A program made the translations under genes and the position numbers. Below are positions 24,126 to 35,043 of a stretch of DNA of 64,000 nucleotides, piece after piece. The first letter of the stretch is position 1. Each line of letters starts with the position of its first letter. The notes under the pieces are model-generated. The model saw nothing but the letters and a program-made list of their open reading frames with translations. It ran no database searches and was not told the origin of the DNA. The stretch is from Cyclospora cayetanensis (Eukaryota > Apicomplexa > Conoidasida > Eucoccidiorida > Eimeriidae): the NCBI RefSeq assembly GCF_002999335.1, contig NW_020312181.1, positions 1 to 64,000 of the forward strand, given 5' to 3'.

Positions 24126-27100
24126 ATGGCCTGCCGGCCCTTGCTAAGCGAGGAAGACTTATTTAGATTCCGTACAAAGAGCTGCAGGCGTCTTTCCAGT
24201 GGAGGATGTGACTTTGGCCTCGCGTACGCAGATTCGGGGGGTTCGACTTTAGAAGGATGTTTCTTCTGTTTTGCTTCTGAGTGGCAACCTTGTACTCCCC
24301 GCCCACTGCGTCCTATCCTTTGTATTTGGCTATTTCCCGCGTTTCTAATATGTCTTTCCGCATACAGCTTGTCTGTCCCCGCTGCCTTTCTTGCCCGCTC
24401 GACCTTTCCTGCTAATTGGTCACTTTTGGCACATTCCTGAATAGTATGGCCTCATCCGTTGCATTGGATCCCCGTCATAGCGGCTTCTTTCCCCTGCGCT
24501 TTCCTCTTGCATGGTCAGCAGTGTAGTGCCCCTGCTGTGCGTCTCAGGCGGTGTCAGTATTCGCACAACAAGTGGTGGAACAGGCGTTGTCCAGTGTATG
24601 TGTCTGACCACTCGTTCATTCGTTATGTCCAGCTTATCTGCCCCAAAGTCCATTTGCCTAAACACGTAAAGGGCAGCCAGGATGGAGCTCTGGATGGCCT
24701 CCATGATGGAGAGCGGTCTCAGGAAGGGTCGTTCAAATTTACCTCCACCTGCGAGAGGGGGTGGGAGTGCCCCTTTGCACACTCAAGGGAAGAAGCCCTT
24801 TATCATCCACTTTTTTACAAGGTACCGACTGGACTTAATCACCAACTCAACCTCCAGTGACCCTAAGGGAAAAATAGAATGGGCTGATCCATGTGTTTGC
24901 TTGCCTGTCGTCCGCGCTGCCCCTTGCAGACAGTGCAGTGCCAACGCTTCTTGCGGGGCTCCTGCTCGATGTACTACTGCCCCTTCATACACGGGCCTTC
25001 GGAGAGGAGACATCCAAAAACATACCGGCTCCCATTCACCGCAGGCATACCGAGTCCGCCCGATCGCTGCTGCTTGCCACTATGATACTACCATAGCCGC
25101 CTGCCTTATGCGGGTGGAGCCTCGAGGCTTTTGCTAGTGGGACTGGTACTGCTTGAAGTCGTCCGCGTGCTCGTGCTGCAGTGGTCAGCCGGATGCTGCA
25201 GTTCCTTTTAGCCGGATTTAGACTCTTTCCGCTATTGTGCTTGCGTCGTTATGCTTGTTCTGCTACAGTCCCCAAGCTGCCAAACGTTCTAGTGGTTCCT
25301 CACATTGCAAAGAGCGGCAAAGTGAGCAGCATTAGAGAGGCAAATGTAACTCAAGCATGGGCAGTTCAACTTGTACGCTGCATCCCTCAATGAGCAGTGC
25401 TGTGTGGCTGCTTACCCCTGTAGCAAGACCTGTCGAGGCTATGGATTTATACTACGTGCGGTTTGATGCGCTCTGTGCATAGGTCCCTTTTCAGCAAGGA
25501 GGGCGCTGCGAGGACTCTGGGGGCACCACTAGCGGGGCTGGTAGTATATCTGGCAAAGACAACAAGCAAAGGAGCAGCAAGAAAACCGCCCCTAAATCTG
25601 CCTCTCCCAGCAGCCTTGTTGGTCAGGATGGAGCCTCCGAGCCGCAGTCCAACCCTGTGGGAGCTCCCGAGGGGAAAAAGGAGAAGAAAAAGGGACAGTG
25701 CCCTCGAAATCTCAAGCAGAGAAAGTAATGCGGACATGCTCCCTCTTTACATCGTAGTAGTGACATTGCACACAGTAGTATCCCCCAGCCTATACCGTGC
25801 TTGCTTGGTGATCCACGTATCTGCGGTATGTTTCTTCCTTGTTGGTCCTTTTGCCTAACCACCACGGTCATTCTTGCAGATCCGGGAGTCAGAAAGCGGG
25901 CACACCGACAGGTTTGACAGCCCCGAATACCCCATGGAGATCCCGCAGCTGCTCGCCGCCGCTGCTAGAAGCTGCAGCAACAGAGCTGCAGCAGCACCAT
26001 GGGAGGCGCAATTGTACGGAACCAAGCTCATCTGAAATTTTTGAGGGTGCCTGCTCGCTGAAGGCCTCGGTCAGTACGTGCGACAGCGACAGCACAAACG
26101 CGGAAGTAGATTCGGCAATGGCAAGTCCGATTCCTCCGACGGAGCGGTCAAGCGCTTTTTGGGAAGGAGGTAACCCAGAGAATGCAGATGGAGACGCTGA
26201 TCCACTGCTTCTACCCGGCACTCTAAGGCCCCTCACGCCTTCATATTGGGAGCTTTCTCTCTTTAGTCTTCCTCTATTCACATGTGAGGGCTCCTTGTCA
26301 GGGGCTTCTCCGACGGGCTCCTCCAGACCCTCCGGGGCAGATGCGGCCGTTCCCACCGGACGGAGCCTCATGACGATAGACCAGCACACCGATATTGCTA
26401 AAGAGGCCCCTCGAGGGCCTAGCGCTTCGGGGGAAAGAAGTAAGACATCTTTGCGTGGTGTTGCTTGCGATATGTGTTCAATCATACGGGGCTTTGAAGT
26501 GCCCCTAGAGGTTTAGGATGTTTTGCACGCTTCGTCTTTCAGTGTCTCGCCAGTGCTTCTGTCTTCGCCCTCCTCATTCTTTCTTGCTGCACCTTCTCCA
26601 TTCCTTTGTTTCCTAGTTATACTCCAACGTGGCTCATTGTTCACGATAGCCTTTCGGTTTCCTTTGTTGGTTCTACAGGTTCCCTCCTTTCAAGTCTTTC
26701 TCTAGATGAAGGATCATGTATTCTTTCCTCCGTGGATACCGTGGGGCCCCTGATGGCTAAAAGGCCCTGGGACTTCCAGGATGGAGCCACCAGGGATGCC
26801 CTGCTACACTTCGTAGAGACAGCTCGAAGGGTAAGTAATGCTTAGAGCCAGCTCGCCTCCCGTGTTTGCTTATAAGCACTGCCTCCGTGCAGTGGTGAAG
26901 CCGGCCGTAGCAGGTGACAGAAACTCTAATGGGTTAGTTTCTTTCAAAGCCCTGATTAAGAGTCCTAGACGTCCCATTTCGGAATGTGTAGTCTGTTTCT
27001 GCAGCACAGCAACGTCAGGGGTGGCCACTTGCACGTGGATGGAGAAGCCGATGTAGGAGGAAATCTAAATGCCCGCGATATAGACAACCACTCCTCTGCT

Positions 27101-27655
27101 GTACCCCTTTTTGACAAATGTGTCAGTAGCCCCCTACGTACGCCAACACTGACCAAGATGAGATACGGAGACAGCAACAGCTTCAGATATTCCACAGAGG
27201 AGCCCCTTCAGGGAGACATCCTTCTAGATCTTCCCCAGGAGAGGTGTGTTCATCTCTCTGAGGAGACACAGAAGGTGCCGCCCAATCATGAAGAGCTGGG
27301 AAGCGCAGTTATGAGGCTGTGCAAGGAATGGGGGGAGAGAAGCATTGACATTCCCTCCCTGGAGGAAGAGGAGCAGCTGTTGTGGTTTTGTCGAACGGGG
27401 GGCCCCCTTGAGGGGGGTTACAGATCTTTGCTGGAACGGAGCCCGCAACAACGTAAAGGCACTACGTCAGACATAACGAGCTGCAGTCCTCTATATCCTG
27501 AAGTGTCAAGGGGCGTTTCTATCTTCTCCACGTCAACTTGGAACCCGCACATGCTGCGCTTAGAGGCCGACGGGGGCCCTCACAATCAGGAAGGCCAGGA
27601 GGAGCAGCACGTAGTAGCACCCGACCAGACGCACGGCATCCAGGTTCGCCCATAA
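24126..27655 (+). CDS. CCCH zinc-finger protein of the plant TZF / Unkempt-like type
   Basis: A probable RNA-binding regulator. The first finger is made by splicing 24223 to 24548: C-x7-C, then DFGLARCQYSH, giving C-x7-C-x6-C-x3-H. It continues NKWWNRRCP, a segment seen in plant tandem zinc-finger proteins. A second finger at about 24750-24785 reads CERGWECPFAHSREEALYHPLFYK, the C-x5-C-x3-H plus YHP..YKT linker of that family. After the intron 24822-24929 a third finger follows: CQRFLRGSCSMYYCPFIH. Downstream exons are Ser/Lys-rich and low in complexity: about 25490-25726, 25880-26513, about 26680-26830, and about 27005-27655 ending in TAA. Their joints are approximate. The ATG at 24126 is the first in frame, but the frame stays open leftwards to a possible acceptor at about 24010, so the true start may be further upstream. 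The long C-terminus has no domain I recognise. Confidence 0.75.
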
Positions 27656-30404
27656 CGCTGTGCCAATGTTGCTCATGTCTTGAGGAGAAGAGAAGGAAAA
27701 TTAACTTGGAAGCAAGGGCAAGGTGGAGGCTTAACCTCGAAGGTGCTGCGTGCTCCCAGTGTAACGGAATCTTTGTTAGACTAGTATTCTATCGTGGCTT
27801 CAAAGAAACGACAATGAGTCAAGGTCTCTGCGTCTGCAAAAGCAAGGGTTATGGAAGCGTACAATAAATGCTTTGATCTTGCTTATCAGGTAGCCTCTTC
27901 CGATTCCCTAGAGGAACCTTTCTGCGCGGTGACACTGGGCCGTATGTTACCTCCAGTGTTCTTTGCTATTTGTTATTATTCATGGGTTTCCATGTGTCGT
28001 TGGGCAGCAACAGCTTCTGCTGGTTCAGCCCTTCCCCGACATGAGTTGGATCAGATCGAGAGGCAATAGGTGTGTGGTTTGCTTGCATGTCTTTTTACTT
28101 TGTTGTTATATTGACACTCCGGAGAAAAGTGGCAGCTGCTGCATTGCTGGCAGAGTACGGCCCCCTCTAGCGAAGTATCCATATTGACTGAAATAGTGGC
28201 AGCAAAGGATCAGGGTCACTATTGCACTTGTTCGCTGTGTAGGTTTTGCTGTTTTTACCTGCTTCTGGTGTCCGGTGGACAGACAGGTTTATGCTAGTGA
28301 TTCGTTTCGGTTTGTTATTCTAGTGGAATGCACATTCCGGGGTCGCTTTAGTGCCTCATTCCGAGGCTCTCAATATGGAGGGGGAAGCCTCCTCGTAGGG
28401 GCTCTCTTGGGGGTCTCTTTTAAGAGGACCCCTGTCGCTCCTCCTGTATTGTCATATCCCACAAAGGGGCACCGCAACGTTTTATAAATTCTCCGTCGTT
28501 TGTTTTCTGCATATCTTGTCCTGTCTGCGTCCTTGACAAATGCACAAACAGCCTTTTGAACCAACCGCTTCTGGCATGCCTCTGATCCTCCCTGCCGTGC
28601 TGTTTGGCCGATATGAACATCTCACTCCCTCATCTTAATGGCGTAGAAAGCCTAATTGAATGCCCTGAGAATGACTGGGGTTCCTGTTTGTGGTAGCGAG
28701 CAAGGAACAGACGTCTGCTACCAATGATAATTGACATAGACGGGTGCAACAAGCTCTCTGAGCCACTCAGATTGCCGCTGCATATCGGTCTATTTGGGTG
28801 TGCCGATTGCCAAATGTATCAAAAGGCATGGCTTCGGCATGTGACCATTTGAAAGTGCAGCTCAATTAAGGTGCATTTACTTTGCATTTCTGCATATGCA
28901 GTACAGGAACTAGAAAGTCCCCCCCTTATGACATATCTATGCTCACACCCTTAATCTGTTCTTTCTACACCCTTCAATGCCGTAGATGTCGGCACTAATG
29001 CCTCGTCGAGTACACCTTAACGACTAGGCCCACGAGTCACCCACTCAAGAAAACGGTGTGAAGCGTGCAAACTGACTTATTAAATCTCCAAACCCATGAG
29101 ATACACAGTGGCTCTTCCAAAGAGCTTACCATGGAACACCGTAAAAGGTCGTTCGAGAACTGGTGAAAAGGATTATATCCTCAAAGACATCGACAGTGCT
29201 TTACTCCTGGTCCGCATGATGGAAGGATGGCATGGAGCTGCAGAGGTGTGCGGCTTGTTTCAAGAAAAAGTAGAATAAGGCGTTCGGCTGTTTTCAATGC
29301 TTCTACCCCTTTAACATGGGTGACCACCACAATGGGTTTTGTCTACTGGCTAGTGAGCTTTGAGCTAACCTATTCTTCATAGGAGCTCATGCATGTGAGC
29401 ACCTCCACTCTCGGTAGAGCTTTAGATGATGGGGCACGCACGCCCATCCTCAATTTTTCGTTGCATCGCTGATTAGCGTGCTGCGTGATGCCCATGGCAT
29501 TGCATAAAGTAGGATGTAATTCTTAGACTTTCCTCCATGGGTGATTGTACGAAATCTACGACTCTTATACATGCTATTCAAAGAACACGCCACATTGGTT
29601 CAGAATCTATGTTCTTCGCCCAACCCGCTGTTGAGGCATCGACAGGGAAACTTTTGTGTTCTTCGCTGAATCGCGCTGCTTTTCCGCCCTGGTGCTACAG
29701 CCACCGCATCAAACTTAGCAACTTTCTGATGGCTGCATCCCTTTCTTTAACCTTTCTGCATAATGGGGTTTGTGTGTGAGCTTTTTTGCAGTTTTATTAC
29801 GCTTTCCCTTGGTCCTTCATGATTCAATGAGCGGAGCAACGCACAGGAGTAGTGGTCATGCCGAAGTAGGCGTTCGAAGCAATTCACAAAGAGTCGCCGC
29901 AAGCTAGAGTTTACAAAAATATCCACGTAGCGAGCTAAGCTACAGTGCGGCAGCTTTTACCGTACATATTACATCAGAACGAGCAGTAATAAAGAATTGA
30001 TAGATTGGCCTGCCCGTTTTTATACCCTGTACTGGAGAGAATGTTATGCTCGGTAGAGTAAGACGCAAGGTTGTGCACACATGCATCAGATGCTATGCGC
30101 AGCGAACTGTAAATGCTCCGTGTGCTCAAAGGGGTAAGCTACGCGCACCCTTCCTCTCCCTCTCGTCTCATGCCGAGAATCTTGGCCGCCGCGTAAAGAG
30201 AAATGGAGCAGCGTTTCTGCAAATTACACAAAACATCATCATATCCAGCATATAAGGGAGCTGGATTGATGTCGGGTCTGCCCCTCTCGACACCTGAGAA
30301 AAGGCGCTACAATTTTAGCCAGCTCATGGTTCGAAGCAGCTCTTCGCCCTCTCATACAACGGCTGTGCATGCGGTGGAAAGCCAGTTGTCTCTACACCCG
30401 CTAT
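27656..30404. other. Intergenic region without a supported gene
   Basis: Frames here are short (under 110 codons), alternate between strands and show no splice-joined continuity. A small frame at 27851-28069 (+) and one at 29096-29278 (+) are the best and neither carries a motif. The 3' end of the CCCH gene probably lies in the first few hundred bases. Base composition is more AT-rich than in the flanking genes. Confidence 0.45.
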
Positions 30405-31114
30405 ATGGCGTTGCTAAAATTATTTGCCTGTTTTCTAGTTTCGTTTTGTCTGGAGATAGTCTGGGGAAAGCTTCCACGGCGATAGAAGCAAGCGCTGGCA
30501 GAATGCCCGTTGTGGCGGCAGAGGCTGACCTGCAAGGCTATGTGTACGTCATAACTTCATGGCTGGTAGATGGGCATGTTTTCTCAGCCGGTAGATTATT
30601 AATGGTCAGGTCGATGAGGAAACGCTTACCCCCCAAGTATGAAGACCTTAAGTATGGTGGGGAATTAGAAGATTTTATCAATCAATCCAACATGTATCTC
30701 GTTTTCTAACCTCCAGGTAAAGGGAGACAAGCGCTCTTGGCGGAATGTATATTGGAAGGATAATCAATTTAATGCTGGCGCTATTCCCCAAAACGAAATT
30801 CTCTTGTCGACCTGTATCATTACAGTTGAAGCCTTCATACAAGCCCTAAACCGTGAGTATATGCCCGTAGCACGGAAATCTCCTGATAGATTTATATCTC
30901 GACAAAATGAGGCGTTGGTAAGCAAAAGCCACAACGTATACGCAATCATGCTTCATCAGTCCTGCATCTCAAGCCTAACCCAAGTGTTGCATCCGGTGGA
31001 CTGAAGATGAACAGTCGCCAAGATATGAAACAACAGACAGGTGCAAATTCAACACTTGGTGGGCCCCTAAATTTCTCAAGAGCGGAAAAATGCAATTTCT
31101 CCATTTTGGGCTGA
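30405..31114 (+). CDS. Candidate small secreted protein, unknown family
   Basis: An ATG at 30405 starts MALLKLFACFLVSFCLEIVW, a good signal peptide, in a frame that stops at 30485 unless spliced. Downstream, 30717-30917 is open between a TTTTCTAACCTCCAG acceptor and a TTG|GTAAGC donor, and reads like real protein (NEILLSTCIITVEAFIQALN, then PVARKSPDRFISRQNEAL). A last exon 30974-31114 continues in phase to a TGA. Between them, a frame covering about 30500-30700 (DLQGYVYVITSWLVDGH, then KYEDLKYGGELEDF) also looks coding. One in-phase donor is TGG-CTG|GTAGAT at about 30569. How the signal-peptide exon joins the rest is unresolved. No family was recognised. Possible explanations are a lineage-specific secreted protein or a decayed gene. 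Confidence 0.4.
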
Positions 31115-34100
31115 AAGCGAAGAGTCAATTTAGGACTTAGACCGGATGGATATCAGGGCTGTGTCATCTGACCCTAGTCTACAGTGTAAGGTAAACGAGA
31201 AACAAGGCCAATGGGAACCCGTAATTCTGAGCAATCCACGGCACTATCCAACAACACATTTGTTATTTTTGTGGGAAATCGTATAGTATGCATCAGAAAG
31301 GCAATCTAATCATAAAGTCAAAGGACTTGAACAAATGGACTGTGCCAAGCAAGAACAGGGTCATTAAAGGCGCATAAGGAAGGCAGAAAGCCCTCGACGC
31401 CGTCTGTGAGCAGCAAAAGAGGTCGCACACGAGAAAGTTGCGAATGTACAGTCAGCACGAGTCAATTGTGCGCTGATCCGAGTTTGCATCAGTGGCTTAG
31501 AACTGCTAGCCTTACCTGATAATAGGTGAGGAGTGGACCTGATATATGAGGAGACACCGCAAAAGTGCAGTCGGTCATTTTACTTGTAAGCACGAACCCT
31601 GAGACATACAGCTGGTATGGGTTACAGAATGCAAGGACTGGCAAGGCTACAGCAGCTAGATGCTCGGCGGTCTACTGCCACTTGAAAACGGATTTCGGTC
31701 CCATCAGCATGGTCCGTGACTCCTAGGCTGGACCCAAGCATCATCAAGCATTCAGATTATGTCATTTGGAAACCAGTGGAAGGCGCATATGCTGACACAG
31801 GTGCACATTGTTGTAATTACTGTGCTCAGAAGCGCTAGGAAGAAGCAACTGCTGGTCTTTTCAACGATGCTCATGTCGTTTCCGGTGATTAGGGTAGACA
31901 GTGCACCAACAAAGTGAGGCAGGGTCTTCCTGCGGGCGTTTCAACAGCACAACTAAAGTAGACAAGTCTGAGCATGCATCTCGTCTCAGTGGGCAGGCAA
32001 CGTTTTTTAGGGACTTGGCCTGAACTGTTACTTGAAGAGTAACAGAAGTTGACAAATGATACTGCCGCTTTTAAATGTTCTACAGCCCTCCGGATAATTC
32101 GCGGACTTTGCCGATCAGGTAAGAGACCTATTTGGTGGTGAATGCTCCACAGGAAATCAAACTGTAAAAGTGCTGCACTCTAGAACTGTTGAGCGCCGAT
32201 AATTGCCGGACGGCAGTTTCAGGTGAAATTGCATGAAAGATGCCAACCGTCGTGGCTGAGGAAAGAGCAGTTGCAAAATTTGCTGCCTGCCGAAGAGTTT
32301 GCGCCTCGATTTATTTAAGTCTCTGCCACGACGGCTCTCCTAGCGCTTGTTAGAATTTCTCCTTCTCCGGAAATAAATACCTACCCTCATCTATGCGCTT
32401 TACTGGCATAATTTTTTATAACTGCTGTTAGGGTATCCTCTATGGTGAGACCAATGTAAATGCAGCCTCAGGTACTCTGTCCCTACATACTTGCGAGTGC
32501 CTTTTTTCGGGGTGTGGAAATCGACTACCCTGCATGCATAGGTTGTTTTTGCGAGTAGATATTGCCACACCATGCACCATGACAATGTGACCTTAGTGCA
32601 CACTTCGATGCTGTTTGCACATTTTACTTGCTTTTTTCTCGTAGCAGGACACTCGAAACTTCAGCTCTCCGCCAACATCGAGCCACCCCGCCACCGTGGT
32701 CATTTTGGCGTGGTTCCTCGTGCGTTGCTGCCTAGTATGTCGGTCCTTCTTCCCCTCAGCATCCCGTTGGTAGATAAGTCACATACTTACCCTTTTTTGC
32801 ACTGCTTTTCTTGTTGCTGCCCTCATTAATAGTGGAGTAGGGCGAGAACTCATCCGCTGTCCTAGACGTAGCTGGTCCCTACAAAACACGAAAGTGTGTG
32901 TTCTGAAATGGAACAGAGAGCAAGTCTAGCAGGCCTGGAGATCCATCCACATTTGCTAATATTCTAGGCAAATTTGAGTACGAATCAGTAGGGAATTAAC
33001 TAGTTCGCTTGTCGGTTCCTGTATCTCATCTGTTGCGGAGTAGCATTGACTCGGTACAAGAAGACGCAATGGTGTCTGCGCGTGCATTAGGTGCTCAGGC
33101 GTTAAAAGTTGGACTGCATGGAGAGTGCAAGTACGGGCAATCTCTCTGTCCATGTCCCTTCATTTGGAAAACACTCGACAATATTCTATCGTTTGCATTG
33201 ACTTTGGAGTTTGTTTTTGTACAGATACCTCAGACGGACCGATAGAGGGTCTCTACAGCCTTAGGTTTTAATCCTTAGACTGTGTCTTCAACTGCGCAAA
33301 AGGCGCTAATGGTGTTATAGTTTTTAGACCACTGCACGCATATGCCGTAGTAATTTTAGCGCTAGTGCTTCTATAGCGCTAGCACCTGCCAAGAAGGTAG
33401 GTGCAGGTGCGTTTGCAGCATTGTTTTCCGCAATTAAGGCGTATTGTATGTGATGGGCGTTGGGCCTACACCGCTTTGCGTATCCGTAGGCATTTATGCA
33501 CTTTCGCAGGAGTCGCATCAACTTTTGTACCCACTATCATAAAAGTAATTTTCCCAGCCACGCGCAAGCCGGCGTACAACCCCTTAAGAGCCATAACACC
33601 CCTATTAACGTCCACACTTCCAGGAAACCGTTTCCCGAACGCCTGCGAACGTGCGTTCAAATAAGTATATTCCGGATGTTTTCTGAATCTACGCAATAGA
33701 AGTATCCTTCTGAACTGTGCTAGCTTACCACATTCGCTGCGACTTTATGAGCAGTACAGTGGGGTGTCACACTATGTGGCGCAACCAGATGCAACCTTAT
33801 TTGTAAGGGCGCTACATGGATCCCTTTCACCTTTACAATCTACGAAAACATGTATTTCAAGTATATCCTGTCTTTTAAAAAGCTCACCCTTCTTCTCTTC
33901 TCCTCACCCCACAGGGCTTATGCACTAGCAGAAGGACGGCAGAAGAGGCATACGTTGCTGCACAGTGTATATACGTTAAGAAGTCACGCTTGGTTGCACT
34001 TATTTTAAAAAGCCCGTATACACACAGCATAATAGCTCAAAAATATGATCAACTTTTGTGTGAATTAAAAAAGACGACCAATTTAACTCATGCAGGCTAT

Positions 34101-35043
34101 GCGCAAGCAAATCGTAAATACGTACGACGGACCAAGACAATGAATAAGTAAGGCGTGCCCAGTAAAGATGGCAAAAAACCAGCGTTCATGCTCTTCAAAA
34201 TGAGAGTGACTGAGCATAGTGAGCACTCGAATTAGCTCATATGCTGCAATACTGAGTTATTCTGGCCAATTCAGGTCTCCTAGACGCTCGGGCCCTGACA
34301 TTGCACGAATCGGCTCTTTCAGTCCACCAATGAATGCATCTCAGATAGGCATACCCCACAGGATTACTATAGACTAGACAAGAAAAATTAATTTGAAGCG
34401 TGTGACCAGGCGGAGGTGCAGCAACTTTTACGATTATAACGGTTTTTTACGAACAGCTCGCTGCACTGCTCAACATCCCCCTAGCCAGTGGAGAAAAAAC
34501 CAACTAGCGAAGCAAAAAGCATCTCTGCCCAAAATAATTGGTAGAAAAATGAAAACTGAATGTGGGAGGATACACGTTTCAGTACAGATATTCAAAAAAT
34601 GCTTGAAGCGAGGGCACAAACAGCACCGATGCGGCTTTATTGTGCAGAGGAACCCTATAAGTGAATTGCCCCAAGCCGCATTTTCCAATAAAATGACATG
34701 TAAAACTTAAAACTGAACCTGCATTTAGTTTTAGCATGACCGGTACAGTTTTAGGCAATGGAAGCTTTGAAAACAAATGTATGCAGCCCCACCCGCTTTC
34801 CGCTAAAGGCATTGCTAAAGTCTACTATATACAAAGATTCCACTGTTATCTTTTTTCATTAATGAAAAAGGAACAGTTTAAAAAGCTTGCGGTGCTCCGT
34901 GCTCTCTCCTGTGGACCGACTGCAGACGGATTCTGAGGGGCGGAAGGGGGGCCTCCCCACAGAATCAAGGAAAGACGAGAAGTCTGATTATCCCCCAAAT
35001 CAACAAATTGCATCTCCGCGGGTCTAAATACAACTGAGTAGCG
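31115..35043. other. Long intergenic region upstream of NOG1
   Basis: About 3.9 kb with no supported gene. Frames are short, and both strands around 33401-33699 are open for 70-80 codons with no motif on either. The region is AT-richer than average towards 34000. A short inverted repeat (GCACCTGC ... GCAGGTGC) lies at about 33385-33412. The right end should hold the NOG1 promoter. Confidence 0.45.

Noticed and set aside
32786..32800. ATACTTACCC, similar to the 5' end of U1 snRNA
   Set aside because: The following bases lack the U1 stem-loops and Sm site.
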